Shown one piece after another: positions 26,437-34,804 of a DNA stretch of 64,000 nucleotides; within the stretch, counting starts at the first letter, position 1; the number at the start of each line of letters is the position of its first letter. The stretch lies in NCBI RefSeq assembly GCF_014648595.1, contig NZ_BMRK01000010.1, positions 92,907 to 156,906 of the forward strand, written 5' to 3'. The position numbers were made by a program, and so were the translations under genes. The notes under the pieces are model-generated. The model ran no database searches and was not told the origin of the DNA. It saw only the letters and a list, made by a program, of their open reading frames with translations. The DNA is from Nocardioides luteus (GTDB lineage: Bacteria; Actinomycetota; Actinomycetes; Propionibacteriales; Nocardioidaceae).

Positions 26437-27024
26437 TCAGAGCCCGGGGGCACCCCACACGGCCAGCCAGCGGGAGAGGTCCTTCTCGACCGGGAGGTCG
26501 CCCTCGATCGCGGTGCGGACGTTGATCTCGAGGAGGTTGTCGCGCTGCTGCGGGCCGGTCGGGGCGAAGGGGTAGAAGGTGCCCTGCTTGTAGAGGTAGA
26601 TCAGGCCGACGCTGCGGCCGTCGGCGCCCTTGAAGCCGATCAGCGAGCAGAGCAGTCCGGGGCCGTAGCCGTTCATCTCCAGCGTGGTGTTGACGGCGTG
26701 CAGGTCGGTGACCAGGCCGGTGATGTCGGGGTTGGCCGGGTCGAGCGGCTCGTGGTCGACGCTGAGCCAGGTGAAGCCGAACTCGTCGACGCTGGTGGTC
26801 ACCGTCGGCGCACCTGCAGAGGCGCCGAGCAGCTCCACGACGTCCCGCTGGGTGCCGGCGAAGCCCGCTCCGGCCGCGGCCCGGTAGCAGACCGCGCCGT
26901 CTCCGGTCGGGACCAGCCCGAGCGAGGTCTGCATGGTGATCGCGGCGGTCGGCACCGCGAACAGCGCGTCGAGATTGGCCTGCTTCGGTCGCGTACGACC
27001 TGTGATGACGTCCCAGAAACCCAC
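26437..27024 (-). CDS. PspA-associated protein PspAB
   Basis: This 195-residue protein is the last member of the pspA-pspAA-htpX-pspAB cluster. The N-terminus MGFWDVITGRTRPKQANLDALFAVPTA matches the PspAB family of actinobacteria as I know it. The remainder is a mixed fold with FTWLSVDHEPLDP and GLLCSLIGFKG and no membrane helix. Its function is not established; family context links it to membrane-stress protection by PspA. It is separated from htpX by nine bases. Confidence 0.8.
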   Translation of the reverse strand: MGFWDVITGRTRPKQANLDALFAVPTAAITMQTSLGLVPTGDGAVCYRAAAGAGFAGTQRDVVELLGASAGAPTVTTSVDEFGFTWLSVDHEPLDPANPDITGLVTDLHAVNTTLEMNGYGPGLLCSLIGFKGADGRSVGLIYLYKQGTFYPFAPTGPQQRDNLLEINVRTAIEGDLPVEKDLSRWLAVWGAPGL

Positions 27025-27033
27025 GCAGCGACC

Positions 27034-27942
27034 CTACTGGGTCGGTCGGCCGAGCTCGGCCTCGATCCGGGCGAGCTGCTCCAGTCGCTGCTCCAGCGAG
27101 GGGTGCGTCGAGGTGAGCGTACGCAGCGACTGGCCGCTGACCGCCGGGGCGATGAAGAAGGCGTTCAGCGTCTGTGCGGAGCGCAGGTCGCGGCTCGGGA
27201 TCGCGGAGATCTCGCCGGTGATCTTCTGCAGCGCGCTGGCCAGCGCGCCCGGCTTCATGGTCAGCTGCGCGCCGGCGCGGTCGGCGGCCAGCTCGCGGTA
27301 GCGCGAGAGCATCCGCAGCAGCAGCCAGGAGACGGCGTAGACGACCAGGGAGACCACCAGGACGACCAGCCACACCGGAAGACCGTTGTTGTTGTCGCGA
27401 CGGCCGCCGCCGGCGTAGGCGCCGTACTGGGAGCCGCGGCTGAGCATCCCGGCGATGATGCCGGCCGAGGAGGCGACCGTCATCACCAGCACGTCGCGGT
27501 GGGCGACGTGGGAGAGCTCGTGAGCGATCACGCCCTCGAGCTCCTCCGCGGTCAGCCGCTGCATGATGCCGGTGGTGACCACCACCACCGCCCGCTTCGG
27601 CGAGCGGCCGGTGGCGAAGGCGTTCGGCATGTCGGTGTAGGCGATGCCGACCCGCGGCTTCGGCATGTCGGCCAGCGTGCAGAGCCGGTCGATCATCGCG
27701 TGCAGCTCGGGCGCCTCCTGCGGCGTCACCTCGCGCGCGCCCATGGCGCGCATCGCGAGGCTGTCGGAGGCGTACCACTGCCACCAGGCGATGCCGAGCC
27801 CCACGATGGCGATGATCGGCGCCCACTGGGCGGGCAGGACGAACATCAGCGCCACGATCAGCCCGACGAACAGCGCCCCGAGCAGGAACATCACGGAGGT
27901 CATCCGGGCGGTCAGCCCGGCATCACCTTGGAAGCGGGACAT
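27034..27942 (-). CDS. htpX: Zinc metalloprotease HtpX
   Basis: This membrane-embedded M48 protease degrades damaged membrane proteins. The zinc site is HELSHVAHRD near residues 140-149, with the third ligand expected in RELAADRAG. Hydrophobic helices lie at about 12-52, 155-172 and 192-215. Length is 302 residues. Genes four bases and nine bases away encode PspAA and PspAB, so it belongs to the same stress operon. Confidence 0.94.
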   Translation of the reverse strand: MSRFQGDAGLTARMTSVMFLLGALFVGLIVALMFVLPAQWAPIIAIVGLGIAWWQWYASDSLAMRAMGAREVTPQEAPELHAMIDRLCTLADMPKPRVGIAYTDMPNAFATGRSPKRAVVVVTTGIMQRLTAEELEGVIAHELSHVAHRDVLVMTVASSAGIIAGMLSRGSQYGAYAGGGRRDNNNGLPVWLVVLVVSLVVYAVSWLLLRMLSRYRELAADRAGAQLTMKPGALASALQKITGEISAIPSRDLRSAQTLNAFFIAPAVSGQSLRTLTSTHPSLEQRLEQLARIEAELGRPTQ

Positions 27943-27946
27943 CGTC

Positions 27947-28225
27947 TCAGCCGGGGATGAGGCCCTCGTCGCCGAGCATCTCGGAGACCTCGGCGAGCGT
28001 GGAGCCGGGTCCGGGAAGGATCAGGTCGGAGGAGTCGATCGCGTCGACCGGGTGAGCGGTGCCGAGCGAGCGGACGCCGTCGAGCAGCGCGGCGAGGGCG
28101 GCGTCGAAGACGGCCTCGTCGGTGCCCTGGCAGGCGGCCTCGACGGCGGCGTCGAGCTCGTTGAGCTTGTCGAGAGCGGCGTCGTCGACGTCGTACTGCC
28201 CCTCGCCCAGGATGCGAACGATCAC
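27947..28225 (-). CDS. PspA-associated domain protein PspAA
   Basis: This 92-residue acidic protein, MIVRILGEGQYDVDDAALDKLN onward, matches the PspAA family, which occurs next to pspA in actinobacteria. It is made of alternating strands and helices and has no membrane segment. The GTG start overlaps the pspA stop by four bases. It probably binds PspA or tunes its assembly; this is an inference from context. Confidence 0.82.
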   Translation of the reverse strand: MIVRILGEGQYDVDDAALDKLNELDAAVEAACQGTDEAVFDAALAALLDGVRSLGTAHPVDAIDSSDLILPGPGSTLAEVSEMLGDEGLIPG

Positions 28226-29004
28226 TGCTCCGCCTTCTTCTCGGTGGCGTCCACGTCGATGACGGGCGAGCCGGCCTCGGAGCCGGGCAGGGCCTGGGTC
28301 TGCTGCGGCGAGCTGAGCCCCTTCAGCGCGGCCAGCTCGGCCTCGACGTCGCTGGTCGAGCTCAGCGCGTCGAGCTGGCGGGTGATGTCGTCGGAGGGAC
28401 CGGCGGTGAGGTCGTCGAGGGCACCCGAGGAGAGCAGCTCGTCGACGGCACCGGCACGGGCCTGCATCTCGAGGGTCTTGTCCTCGGCACGCTGCATCGC
28501 GAGGCCGACGTCGCCCATCTCCTCGCCGATGCCGGAGACGGCCTCGTTGATCCGGGTCTGCGCCTCGGCGGCGGTGTAGGTCGCCTTGATGGTCTCCTTC
28601 TTGGTGCGGAAGGACTCGACCTTGGCCTGCAGCCGCTGCTGGGCGAGGGTGAGCTTCTCCTCCTCGCCCTGGAGCGTGGCCAGCTGGGTGTTGAGGTCGT
28701 TCATCTGCTGGGTGAGGCCCGACTTGCGGGTCAGCGCCTCGCGCGCGAGGTCCTCACGGTTCATCTCGATGGCCTTCTGGGCCTGCTGGGTGAGCTTGTC
28801 GGACTGCTGCTTGAGCCCGTTGATCTGCAGCTCGACCCGCTTGCGGCTGGTGGCGACGTCAGCGACGCCGCGGCGCACCTGCTGCAGCATCTGGAGCTGC
28901 TTCTGGTAGCTGTAGTCGAGCACCTCCCGGGGGTCCTCGGCCTTGTCGAGCGCCTTGTTCGCCTTCGCTTTGAAGACCAGGCTCAGCCGCTTCATCACAC
29001 TCAT
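28222..29004 (-). CDS. pspA: PspA/IM30/Vipp1 family membrane-stress protein
   Basis: This peripheral membrane protein assembles into ESCRT-III-like polymers on stressed membranes. The 260-residue product is almost entirely helical, with a long coiled coil from about 25 to 180 (ADVATSRKRVELQINGLKQ and similar). The N-terminal region VMKRLSLVFKAKANKALDKAED is a typical lipid-binding start. The C-terminus is a longer, less ordered tail. It leads the pspA-pspAA-htpX-pspAB operon. No pspB, pspC or pspF is nearby. Confidence 0.93.
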   Translation of the reverse strand: MSVMKRLSLVFKAKANKALDKAEDPREVLDYSYQKQLQMLQQVRRGVADVATSRKRVELQINGLKQQSDKLTQQAQKAIEMNREDLAREALTRKSGLTQQMNDLNTQLATLQGEEEKLTLAQQRLQAKVESFRTKKETIKATYTAAEAQTRINEAVSGIGEEMGDVGLAMQRAEDKTLEMQARAGAVDELLSSGALDDLTAGPSDDITRQLDALSSTSDVEAELAALKGLSSPQQTQALPGSEAGSPVIDVDATEKKAEQ

Positions 29005-29221
29005 CGGTTCCCTTTACGCCTCTCATATGCGGCCGACCGCCGGCCGCCCCGCGTCGTCGCTTGCCGCTGGACTCTCGTCGTCCTAGGACAAGTGTTGCCT
29101 CTCACCTTAGGTCGGGTCCACAAAACTCGCGGTCCGGGTCCCTCGGGATATCCTGTACGTGTCCCAGCCAACACCATTTGCCTCGGGCTCCGCCTCGGCA
29201 GATACGTAAGAGGTCCTTTCC

Positions 29222-29806
29222 TTGTTCGGTCGCAAGTCCCCCGCCCCGCAGGTCGTCGAGCCCGAGTCGCCGGTCAAGGAGGTCGGCAAGGGCCGACCGA
29301 CGCCGTCGCGCAAGGAAGCCGAGGCCGCGCGCAAGGCGCGCCTCAAGCAGCCGCGCACGCGCAAGGAGATCAACGCCGCCAACCGCGCCCAGCGCGCTGA
29401 GCAGGGCAGCAAGATGCGCGAGGCGATGAAGACCGGCGACGAGCGCTACCTGCCGCTGCGCGACCGGGGCCCGGTCAAGCGCTTCACGCGCGACTGGATC
29501 GACGCCCGGTTCACCTTCGCCGAGATCGTGCTCCCCGTGCTGATCCTCGCGCTGGTGGTCCCCTACGTCAGCATCGAGCTGGCGATGTACTCCCAGCTCT
29601 TCACGCTGGTCGTGATGGCCACGGTGATCGTCAACCTCGTCGTGATGCGCTACCTGCTCCGCAAGGAGCTCAAGCGCCGCTTCCCCGACGCGGACCTCAA
29701 GGGCACGACCTACTACGCGATCATGCGGGCCATCCAGATCCGTCCGCTGCGCCTGCCCAAGCCGCAGGTGAAGATCGGCGCGCAGCTCCCCGACACCTAC
29801 CGCTGA
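29222..29806 (+). CDS. DUF3043 family membrane protein
   Basis: This 194-residue actinobacterial protein has a strongly basic N-terminal half (RKEAEAARKARLKQPRTRKE) and two membrane helices (about 96-115 and 122-142), followed by a conserved RRFPDADLKGTTYYAIMR region. The TTG start is preceded by AAGAGG. The function is unknown; M. tuberculosis has a homologue at the equivalent position (Rv2206). Its 3' end overlaps the convergent gene at 29797 by ten bases. Confidence 0.85.
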   Translation: MFGRKSPAPQVVEPESPVKEVGKGRPTPSRKEAEAARKARLKQPRTRKEINAANRAQRAEQGSKMREAMKTGDERYLPLRDRGPVKRFTRDWIDARFTFAEIVLPVLILALVVPYVSIELAMYSQLFTLVVMATVIVNLVVMRYLLRKELKRRFPDADLKGTTYYAIMRAIQIRPLRLPKPQVKIGAQLPDTYR

Positions 29807-30189
29807 GCGGTGGCCTCGGGCGGGTCCTCGACCTCGCAGACGAGGCTGGCCCCGCCCGGGCGCTCCAGGAAGCTCCACGAGCCGGCCAGGTCGGTGAGCT
29901 TCTCGGCGATATAGGGCTCCGGAGCCGCCGCCGGCATCGCGGTGAGCGTCCAGAGCGTGGTGAGCTCGACGCGCGTCGGCGTACGCCACGCCAGCTTGAC
30001 CCAGATCTCGCCGGGCAGGTTCGAGAGCGCGACGTGGATGCCGAAGGCCGCCAGCACCTCCAGCCGGTCGGCGGCGCGCTCGCCGACCACTCGCGAGTCC
30101 GTCCACGCTCGCACCTGGCTCATCGCCTGGTCCGGCGTCAGCAGATCTGACCCACGCTCGCGGGCCGTCTCGTGGACGTTGTTGCTCAT
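29797..30189 (-). CDS. Hypothetical protein, possibly a degenerate HATPase anti-sigma factor
   Basis: This 130-residue protein directly follows a STAS-domain gene (stop and start share one base, TGATG). The helix-strand order weakly resembles RsbW-type kinases: an RAW helix near residue 28, a long helix with SNLPG near 50-60, then strands, and a tail LTDLAGSWSFLERPGG that echoes the usual ending of such domains. The ATP-binding N and G boxes are not recognisable, so it would not be expected to be an active kinase. The assignment is tentative; it could be an unrelated small protein. Confidence 0.55.
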   Translation of the reverse strand: MSNNVHETARERGSDLLTPDQAMSQVRAWTDSRVVGERAADRLEVLAAFGIHVALSNLPGEIWVKLAWRTPTRVELTTLWTLTAMPAAAPEPYIAEKLTDLAGSWSFLERPGGASLVCEVEDPPEATAQR

Positions 30190-30518
30190 CAGCTGACCTC
30201 TCGGGTGGGGGTTGTCTGGATGTCCCAGATGGTGTCGAGACCGGCCCGGCGGAGCTGGTCGGCGAGCGCCTGGTCGGCGTTGCGCAGACGCAGCGGGACG
30301 CCTCTCGTGCCGCATCTCCGCTTGGCCCACAGCAGCGCAGCGACCGTCGTCGACGAGAACCGGGTGAGCCCTCTCAGGTCGACCACGACCGCCTCCGGAC
30401 CGCCGGCCAGCATCTCCGCCAGCCGCCAGCGCAGGTTGTGGATCGCGCGCCGGCAGGTGTCGTCGGAGAACGGGACGACGACGGTCTCCTCCAGCTGGTA
30501 GAAGTCCGTCTCGCTCAT
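30189..30518 (-). CDS. STAS-domain protein (anti-sigma factor antagonist-like)
   Basis: This 109-residue STAS-domain protein carries AVVVDLRGLTRFSSTTVAALLWAK split across the core strand and helix; the FSST serines occupy the position phosphorylated in SpoIIAA-type antagonists. It is co-transcribed with the possible anti-sigma partner immediately downstream and is divergent from a response regulator. ATG 30518 is preferred; GTG 30527 is an alternative. It probably takes part in partner switching, but no sigma factor gene is nearby. Confidence 0.78.
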   Translation of the reverse strand: MSETDFYQLEETVVVPFSDDTCRRAIHNLRWRLAEMLAGGPEAVVVDLRGLTRFSSTTVAALLWAKRRCGTRGVPLRLRNADQALADQLRRAGLDTIWDIQTTPTREVS

Positions 30519-30558
30519 GGCCTCCACGTTGCCCGGCCTGTGTGGAGGTCCCTTCGCA

Positions 30559-30580
30559 GTTTCGTGTCAGTTTCATGTCA
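30559..30580 (+). promoter_or_regulatory. 11-base direct repeats, probable response-regulator box
   Basis: GTTTCGTGTCA (30559-30569) and GTTTCATGTCA (30570-30580) are adjacent and differ at one base; GTTCC begins a third copy. An 11-base period on one DNA face is typical of OmpR/PhoB-family binding. It lies between the STAS gene and the regulator gene at 30634 and could control both. Confidence 0.6.
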
Positions 30581-30633
30581 GTTCCTGCCGACGGATCGCA
30601 ACGAACATGTGTCTCGACGCTTCGGGTGAGACG

Positions 30634-31368
30634 ATGCGTGGCGTGCAAGAGGCAGGTAGACGAGTGCTCATCCTCGAGGACGACTACGGGCTGCGTACGT
30701 CTCTGCGGCTCTTCCTCGAGCAGGAGGGCTACACGGTCGGCGAGGCCGACGACGCCGAGGTGGCCCTCGAGATGGACGCGGCCGAGCCGTTCGACGTGAT
30801 GCTCGTCGACCTGATGCTCGGCGGCATCGACGGGTTCACCTTCATCCGCAGCGTACGTCCGCGCACGACCGCCCCGATCATCGTGATCAGCGCCCGCGAC
30901 GGCGCCAGGGACGTCGTCGCGGCGCTGGAGTCGGGCGCCGACGACTACGTCCGCAAGCCGTTCGACGTCGCCGAGGTGAGGGCCCGGATCAAGGCGGCGC
31001 TGCGGCGCCCCGACTACCCGACCCAGCCGGCCGCCGCCGGTCCCCGGCCCGCCGGCGGCATCGTCCTCGACTCGACCTCCGGGCCGCTGGTCTTCGACCC
31101 CGACGGTGCCACCTTGCGGCGGGGCGAGGAGGACCTCCATCTGACCAGCACGGAGTTCAAGCTCCTGCTCGCCCTGGCGACCAGTCCCGGTCGGGTGATG
31201 ACCCGCGAGAACCTGGTCAACCAGATGTGGCCCGAGGGCCACCACGGCGACGTACGGGTCGTCGACGTGCACGTCAGCCGGCTGCGCAACAAGGTCGAGG
31301 ACGGACCGGCAGCGCGCGGCGTCATCTCGACGGTCCGCGGGCTGGGATACCGGCTGGATCCGCGATGA
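30634..31368 (+). CDS. OmpR-family response regulator
   Basis: This 244-residue regulator has a receiver (ILEDDYG, phosphoacceptor in LVDLMLGGIDG, IVISARD, KPFDVAEV) and a winged-helix domain (LTSTEFKLLLALA, ending VRGLGYRLDPR). ATG 30634 is chosen because GGGTGAG lies just upstream; the frame is open further 5'. Its stop overlaps the kinase start (ATGA). The order regulator-kinase-lipoprotein resembles the Streptomyces cseB-cseC-cseA envelope-stress genes, though without a sigma factor. Confidence 0.93.
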   Translation: MRGVQEAGRRVLILEDDYGLRTSLRLFLEQEGYTVGEADDAEVALEMDAAEPFDVMLVDLMLGGIDGFTFIRSVRPRTTAPIIVISARDGARDVVAALESGADDYVRKPFDVAEVRARIKAALRRPDYPTQPAAAGPRPAGGIVLDSTSGPLVFDPDGATLRRGEEDLHLTSTEFKLLLALATSPGRVMTRENLVNQMWPEGHHGDVRVVDVHVSRLRNKVEDGPAARGVISTVRGLGYRLDPR

Positions 31369-32753
31369 CCTCACGACCGCGCCGGGGGCTGCGGGCGAAC
31401 GTGGTCGCCGCGTTCGCCGCCGGGGCGCTGCTGATCAGCCTGATCCTGGCGTTCAGCACCTACTTCTCGGCGCGCCACTACCTGATCGTGCAGCGCGAGC
31501 GGAACGCCCTGCAGCAGGCCTACATCGACGCCGCCCTGGTCAAGGAGCGGCTGCGCACCAACGGCGTGAACGTCGCCGAGGTGCTCGCCGAGATCGCCCA
31601 GCCGAGCCGCACCACGGTGCTCGTCCACCAGGACGGGCAGTGGTACTCCTCCGACCTCACCACCCCCGTCTACGACGCCACCAGCAACGTCGGGGCGAAC
31701 GTCGACGAGGGCGAGGTGGCGATCTCCTGGACCAAGATCGGCGACCGGGCCAACATCGTGGTCGGGATCCCGCTCGAGGGTGTCGGCGCCGACTACTACG
31801 AGGTGACCTACGCCAAGGAGCTCACCGAGACGCTCGACACGATGGGCAACGCCCTGGCCATCTCCGCGGCGCTGACCACCATCGCCGGCGGCCTGCTGGG
31901 CTGGTACGCCGCCCGGCGGGTGCTGATGCCGCTGCGTCAGGTCGCCCTGGCAGCTGCGCGCATCTCCGCCGGCGAGCTCGACACGCGCGTCGAGGCGACC
32001 GAGGACCCCGACCTGGCCACGCTCACCGGCTCGTTCAACACCATGGTCGACACCGTCGTCGAGCGCCTCGACCACGATGCCCGTTTCGCCGCCGACGTCA
32101 GCCACGAGCTCCGCACCCCCGTGGCCACCCTCACCACCAGCCTCGGCGTCCTGCAGGGCGACCGCACGCTCTCCGCGAGCTCGGCGACCGCCGTCGACCT
32201 GATGGCCAACGAGCTGGAGCGGTTCCGGAGCGCGCTCGAGGACCTGATCACCCTGGGCCGGCTCGACGCCGGGGTGCGCGAGTCGGAGTGGGAGGTGCTC
32301 GACGTCGCCGGGCTGGTCACTGCCGCGCTCGCCGACGGCGGCTACGACGGAGAGGTCACCGTCGACGTCCCGGCCGACCTGCAGATCTACGCCGACCGGC
32401 TCCAGGTCCAGCGAGCGCTGGCCAATCTGGTCCGCAACGCCGAGACCCATGGCGGCGGCGTCACCGCGGTCCACGCCTGCGCCCGGCGCCGCTACGCCGA
32501 GATCCACGTCGTCGACTCCGGGCCCGGCGTCCCTCCCGAGGAGCGCGAGCGCATCTTCGACCGGTTCGCCCGGGTGGGTGCGCGCGGCGCGACCACCGGC
32601 AGCGGCCTCGGGCTGAGCATCGTCCAGCAGACCGCCCAGCTCCACGACGGGTCGGTCTGGTGCCGCGAGGCCGACTCCGGCGGTGCCGACTTCGTGCTCT
32701 CGCTCCCCCTGGCGCCGACGGCGCGCACCACATCCGGCCTGGAGGTGACATGA
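31365..32753 (+). CDS. Two-component sensor histidine kinase
   Basis: This 462-residue kinase has helix 1 (about 10-33), an extracellular region (about 35-160), helix 2 (about 163-185) and HAMP (AARRVLMPLRQVALAA). The phosphorylation site is DVSHELRTPVATLT and the ATPase boxes are NLVRNAETHGGG, DSGPGVPPEE and TGSGLGLSIV. It overlaps the regulator and the lipoprotein by four bases each. The ligand is unknown; the co-encoded lipoprotein may modulate it. Confidence 0.94.
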   Translation: MTSRPRRGLRANVVAAFAAGALLISLILAFSTYFSARHYLIVQRERNALQQAYIDAALVKERLRTNGVNVAEVLAEIAQPSRTTVLVHQDGQWYSSDLTTPVYDATSNVGANVDEGEVAISWTKIGDRANIVVGIPLEGVGADYYEVTYAKELTETLDTMGNALAISAALTTIAGGLLGWYAARRVLMPLRQVALAAARISAGELDTRVEATEDPDLATLTGSFNTMVDTVVERLDHDARFAADVSHELRTPVATLTTSLGVLQGDRTLSASSATAVDLMANELERFRSALEDLITLGRLDAGVRESEWEVLDVAGLVTAALADGGYDGEVTVDVPADLQIYADRLQVQRALANLVRNAETHGGGVTAVHACARRRYAEIHVVDSGPGVPPEERERIFDRFARVGARGATTGSGLGLSIVQQTAQLHDGSVWCREADSGGADFVLSLPLAPTARTTSGLEVT

Positions 32754-33400
32754 GGCTTCTGCGTACGTCTCGGGCGGCGGTGGCCGCCGGTCTGGTCCTG
32801 CTCGTCGCGTCCTCGTGCGGTGTCCCCACCGACGACGAGGTCCGCACCATCGACCCCGCGGACGTCCCCTACCGTCTGCTCGACGACTCCGACAAGGTGC
32901 CTGCCGGTTCGTCGGACGAGACCACGGGGCCTCGGCTCTACTGGGTCGATCCCGAGGAACGTCTCGTCGGCCGGCCCGCGGCCAGCATCTGCTCCGAGAC
33001 CCTGACCGGCGTCGCCAAGGACATCCTCGCCCAGCTCGGCGACGGCCCCTCCAGACGTGCCCTGCGCGCCGGTCTCGGCACCGCACTGCCCCCGGAGGGC
33101 TGGCTGGAGCTGGAGAAGATAGACCACGGCACCGCACACCTGCGGGTCTCCTCCGACGACCCGATCACCACCAACCGCATCCTGCTCGCGACCGCGCAGA
33201 CCGTGCTGTCGCTGACGTCCGTCCCCGGCGTGGACCGGGTGGAGCTGGAGTACGACGACGGCCCGCTGCAGGTGCCGCGCTCCTCGGGCGAGCTCGCCGA
33301 GGGACCTCTGCGCTCCGCCGACTACCGCACGCTGCTGGCCGATCCCGACGACCAGCCCCGAGGCAGGAGCGTACGGCGCGGGGACCTCTGCCCGGACTGA
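32750..33400 (+). CDS. GerMN-domain lipoprotein
   Basis: This 216-residue exported lipoprotein has signal AVAAGLVLLVASSCG, with lipidation Cys near residue 23. The central region (about 60-165, GPRLYWVDPEERLVG then LLATAQTVLSLTSVPGVDRVEL) matches the GerMN layout also found in LpqB. ATG overlaps the kinase stop. It is probably a sensor accessory on the outer membrane face, as CseA is for CseC; this is an inference from gene order. The C-terminal tail is rich in Arg and Asp. Confidence 0.82.
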   Translation: MRLLRTSRAAVAAGLVLLVASSCGVPTDDEVRTIDPADVPYRLLDDSDKVPAGSSDETTGPRLYWVDPEERLVGRPAASICSETLTGVAKDILAQLGDGPSRRALRAGLGTALPPEGWLELEKIDHGTAHLRVSSDDPITTNRILLATAQTVLSLTSVPGVDRVELEYDDGPLQVPRSSGELAEGPLRSADYRTLLADPDDQPRGRSVRRGDLCPD

Positions 33401-33417
33401 CCCTCGGCGGATCGGGC

Positions 33418-34167
33418 TCAGGCGATCCCGAGCACGTCCTCGAGGCCGACGGTGAGCCCGGGCCGGGTGCCGATGCCGCGGATCGCGGCGAGGACGCCGT
33501 GGGCGAAGGAGGCGTGGGAGAGCGAGTCGTGGCGGATGGTCAGGAGCTCGCCGACGCCGCCGAGGACGACCTCCTGGTGGGCGACCGACCCGGACATCCG
33601 CAGCGAGTGGACCGGGACGTCCTCGACCGAGGCGCCGCGGGCGCCGTCGAGCGCCGAGGTGGTCGCGTCGGGCGCCGGGCCGACACCGGCCTCGCGGCGC
33701 GCCGCGGCGACGAGCTCGGCGGTACGCCGCGCCGTACCCGACGGGGCGTCGGCCTTGCGCTCGTGGTGGGTCTCGACGATCTCCACGGACGGGAAGTGCG
33801 CGGCGGCGAGCTCGGCGAACCGCATCATCAGCACCGCACCCACCGAGAAGTTCGGCACCACCATCGCGCCAACCCCGGCAGGCGCCTTCGCCAGCCACTC
33901 CTCGAGCTGCGCAACCCGGTCGGGTCCGAAGCCGGAGGTGCCGATCACGGTGTGCACGCCGTGGGAGAGGCAGAACTCGGCGTTGCCCATCACCGCCTCG
34001 AGCGTGGTCACGTCGACGGCGACCTCCGCACCGGCGTCGGTGATCGTCGAGAGCTCGTCACCTCGGCCGACCCGCGCGACGAGCTCCATGTCGTCGGCGG
34101 ACTCGACAGCCTCGCAGACCGCCGAACCGAGCTTGCCACGTGCACCGAGAACAGCCACTTTCGTCAT
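33418..34167 (-). CDS. dapB: 4-hydroxy-tetrahydrodipicolinate reductase
   Basis: This enzyme reduces hydroxy-tetrahydrodipicolinate with NAD(P)H in lysine and diaminopimelate synthesis. MTKVAVLGARGKLG is the nucleotide-binding start, and ETHHERKADAPSGTA contains the catalytic His and Lys. Start at ATG 34167 gives 249 residues, the family norm; the frame is open further upstream. It converges with the GerMN gene 17 bases away. Confidence 0.95.
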   Translation of the reverse strand: MTKVAVLGARGKLGSAVCEAVESADDMELVARVGRGDELSTITDAGAEVAVDVTTLEAVMGNAEFCLSHGVHTVIGTSGFGPDRVAQLEEWLAKAPAGVGAMVVPNFSVGAVLMMRFAELAAAHFPSVEIVETHHERKADAPSGTARRTAELVAAARREAGVGPAPDATTSALDGARGASVEDVPVHSLRMSGSVAHQEVVLGGVGELLTIRHDSLSHASFAHGVLAAIRGIGTRPGLTVGLEDVLGIA

Positions 34168-34255
34168 GACGCACAACCATATGACACTGCCCGGTCGTGT
34201 CCGTCCGGCGAGGGCTGTGAGCGGAACCGTATGTCGATCTGGCAGTCTTGGACCC

Positions 34256-34771
34256 ATGGTGGTGCAGACGATCCCTGCTCGGATCCGTTGGGCCGTTGAC
34301 TTCATGGACATTCAACCGAACGATCATGTCCTTGAAGTCGGCTGCGGTCCGGGGGCTGGTGCCGAGCTGATCTGTAGCCGGCTGGAGACCGGAAAGCTGT
34401 TTGCGATCGACCGCTCGGAGTCGGGTGTCGATCGTACGAAGCGACGCTGCGCGAAGTACCTGGAGGCAGGACGCCTCACGGTCCGCCAGATCGACCTCGC
34501 AACGCTGCGGGTGCCGGTCAAGCGGCTGACCAAGGTCTTCGCGTTCAACGTCAACCTGTTCTGGGTGCGGGACGCATCCGCCGAGATCGCGCTCCTCCAC
34601 GAGCGCGTGCTCCCCGGCGGCACCGTCAACCTCTTCTACGAGGCCACCCAGCGCGAGCAGGTCCCCGAGATCATCGAGAAGTCCAGCAAGGCCCTCGCCG
34701 ACGCCGGGTTCCGAGTCAGCATCGTCGACTCCAAGGTCCCCGCCGCCGTCGGCATCATCGGCCGCCGATAG
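34256..34771 (+). CDS. Class I SAM-dependent methyltransferase
   Basis: This 171-residue methyltransferase has the SAM-binding loop VLEVGCGPGAGAEL near residues 25-38, an acidic end of strand 2 (AIDRSESGVD) and motif-4-like FAFNVNLFW near 95-103. It lies divergent from dapB, with 88 bases between. The substrate is unknown. The GC content is visibly lower than in neighbouring genes, for example GTCCTTGAAGTCGGCTGCGG and other non-GC-ending codons. Confidence 0.86.
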   Translation: MVVQTIPARIRWAVDFMDIQPNDHVLEVGCGPGAGAELICSRLETGKLFAIDRSESGVDRTKRRCAKYLEAGRLTVRQIDLATLRVPVKRLTKVFAFNVNLFWVRDASAEIALLHERVLPGGTVNLFYEATQREQVPEIIEKSSKALADAGFRVSIVDSKVPAAVGIIGRR

Positions 34772-34804
34772 CCGCCTATCATCCACATCGCGAGACGTTC
34801 TCGG

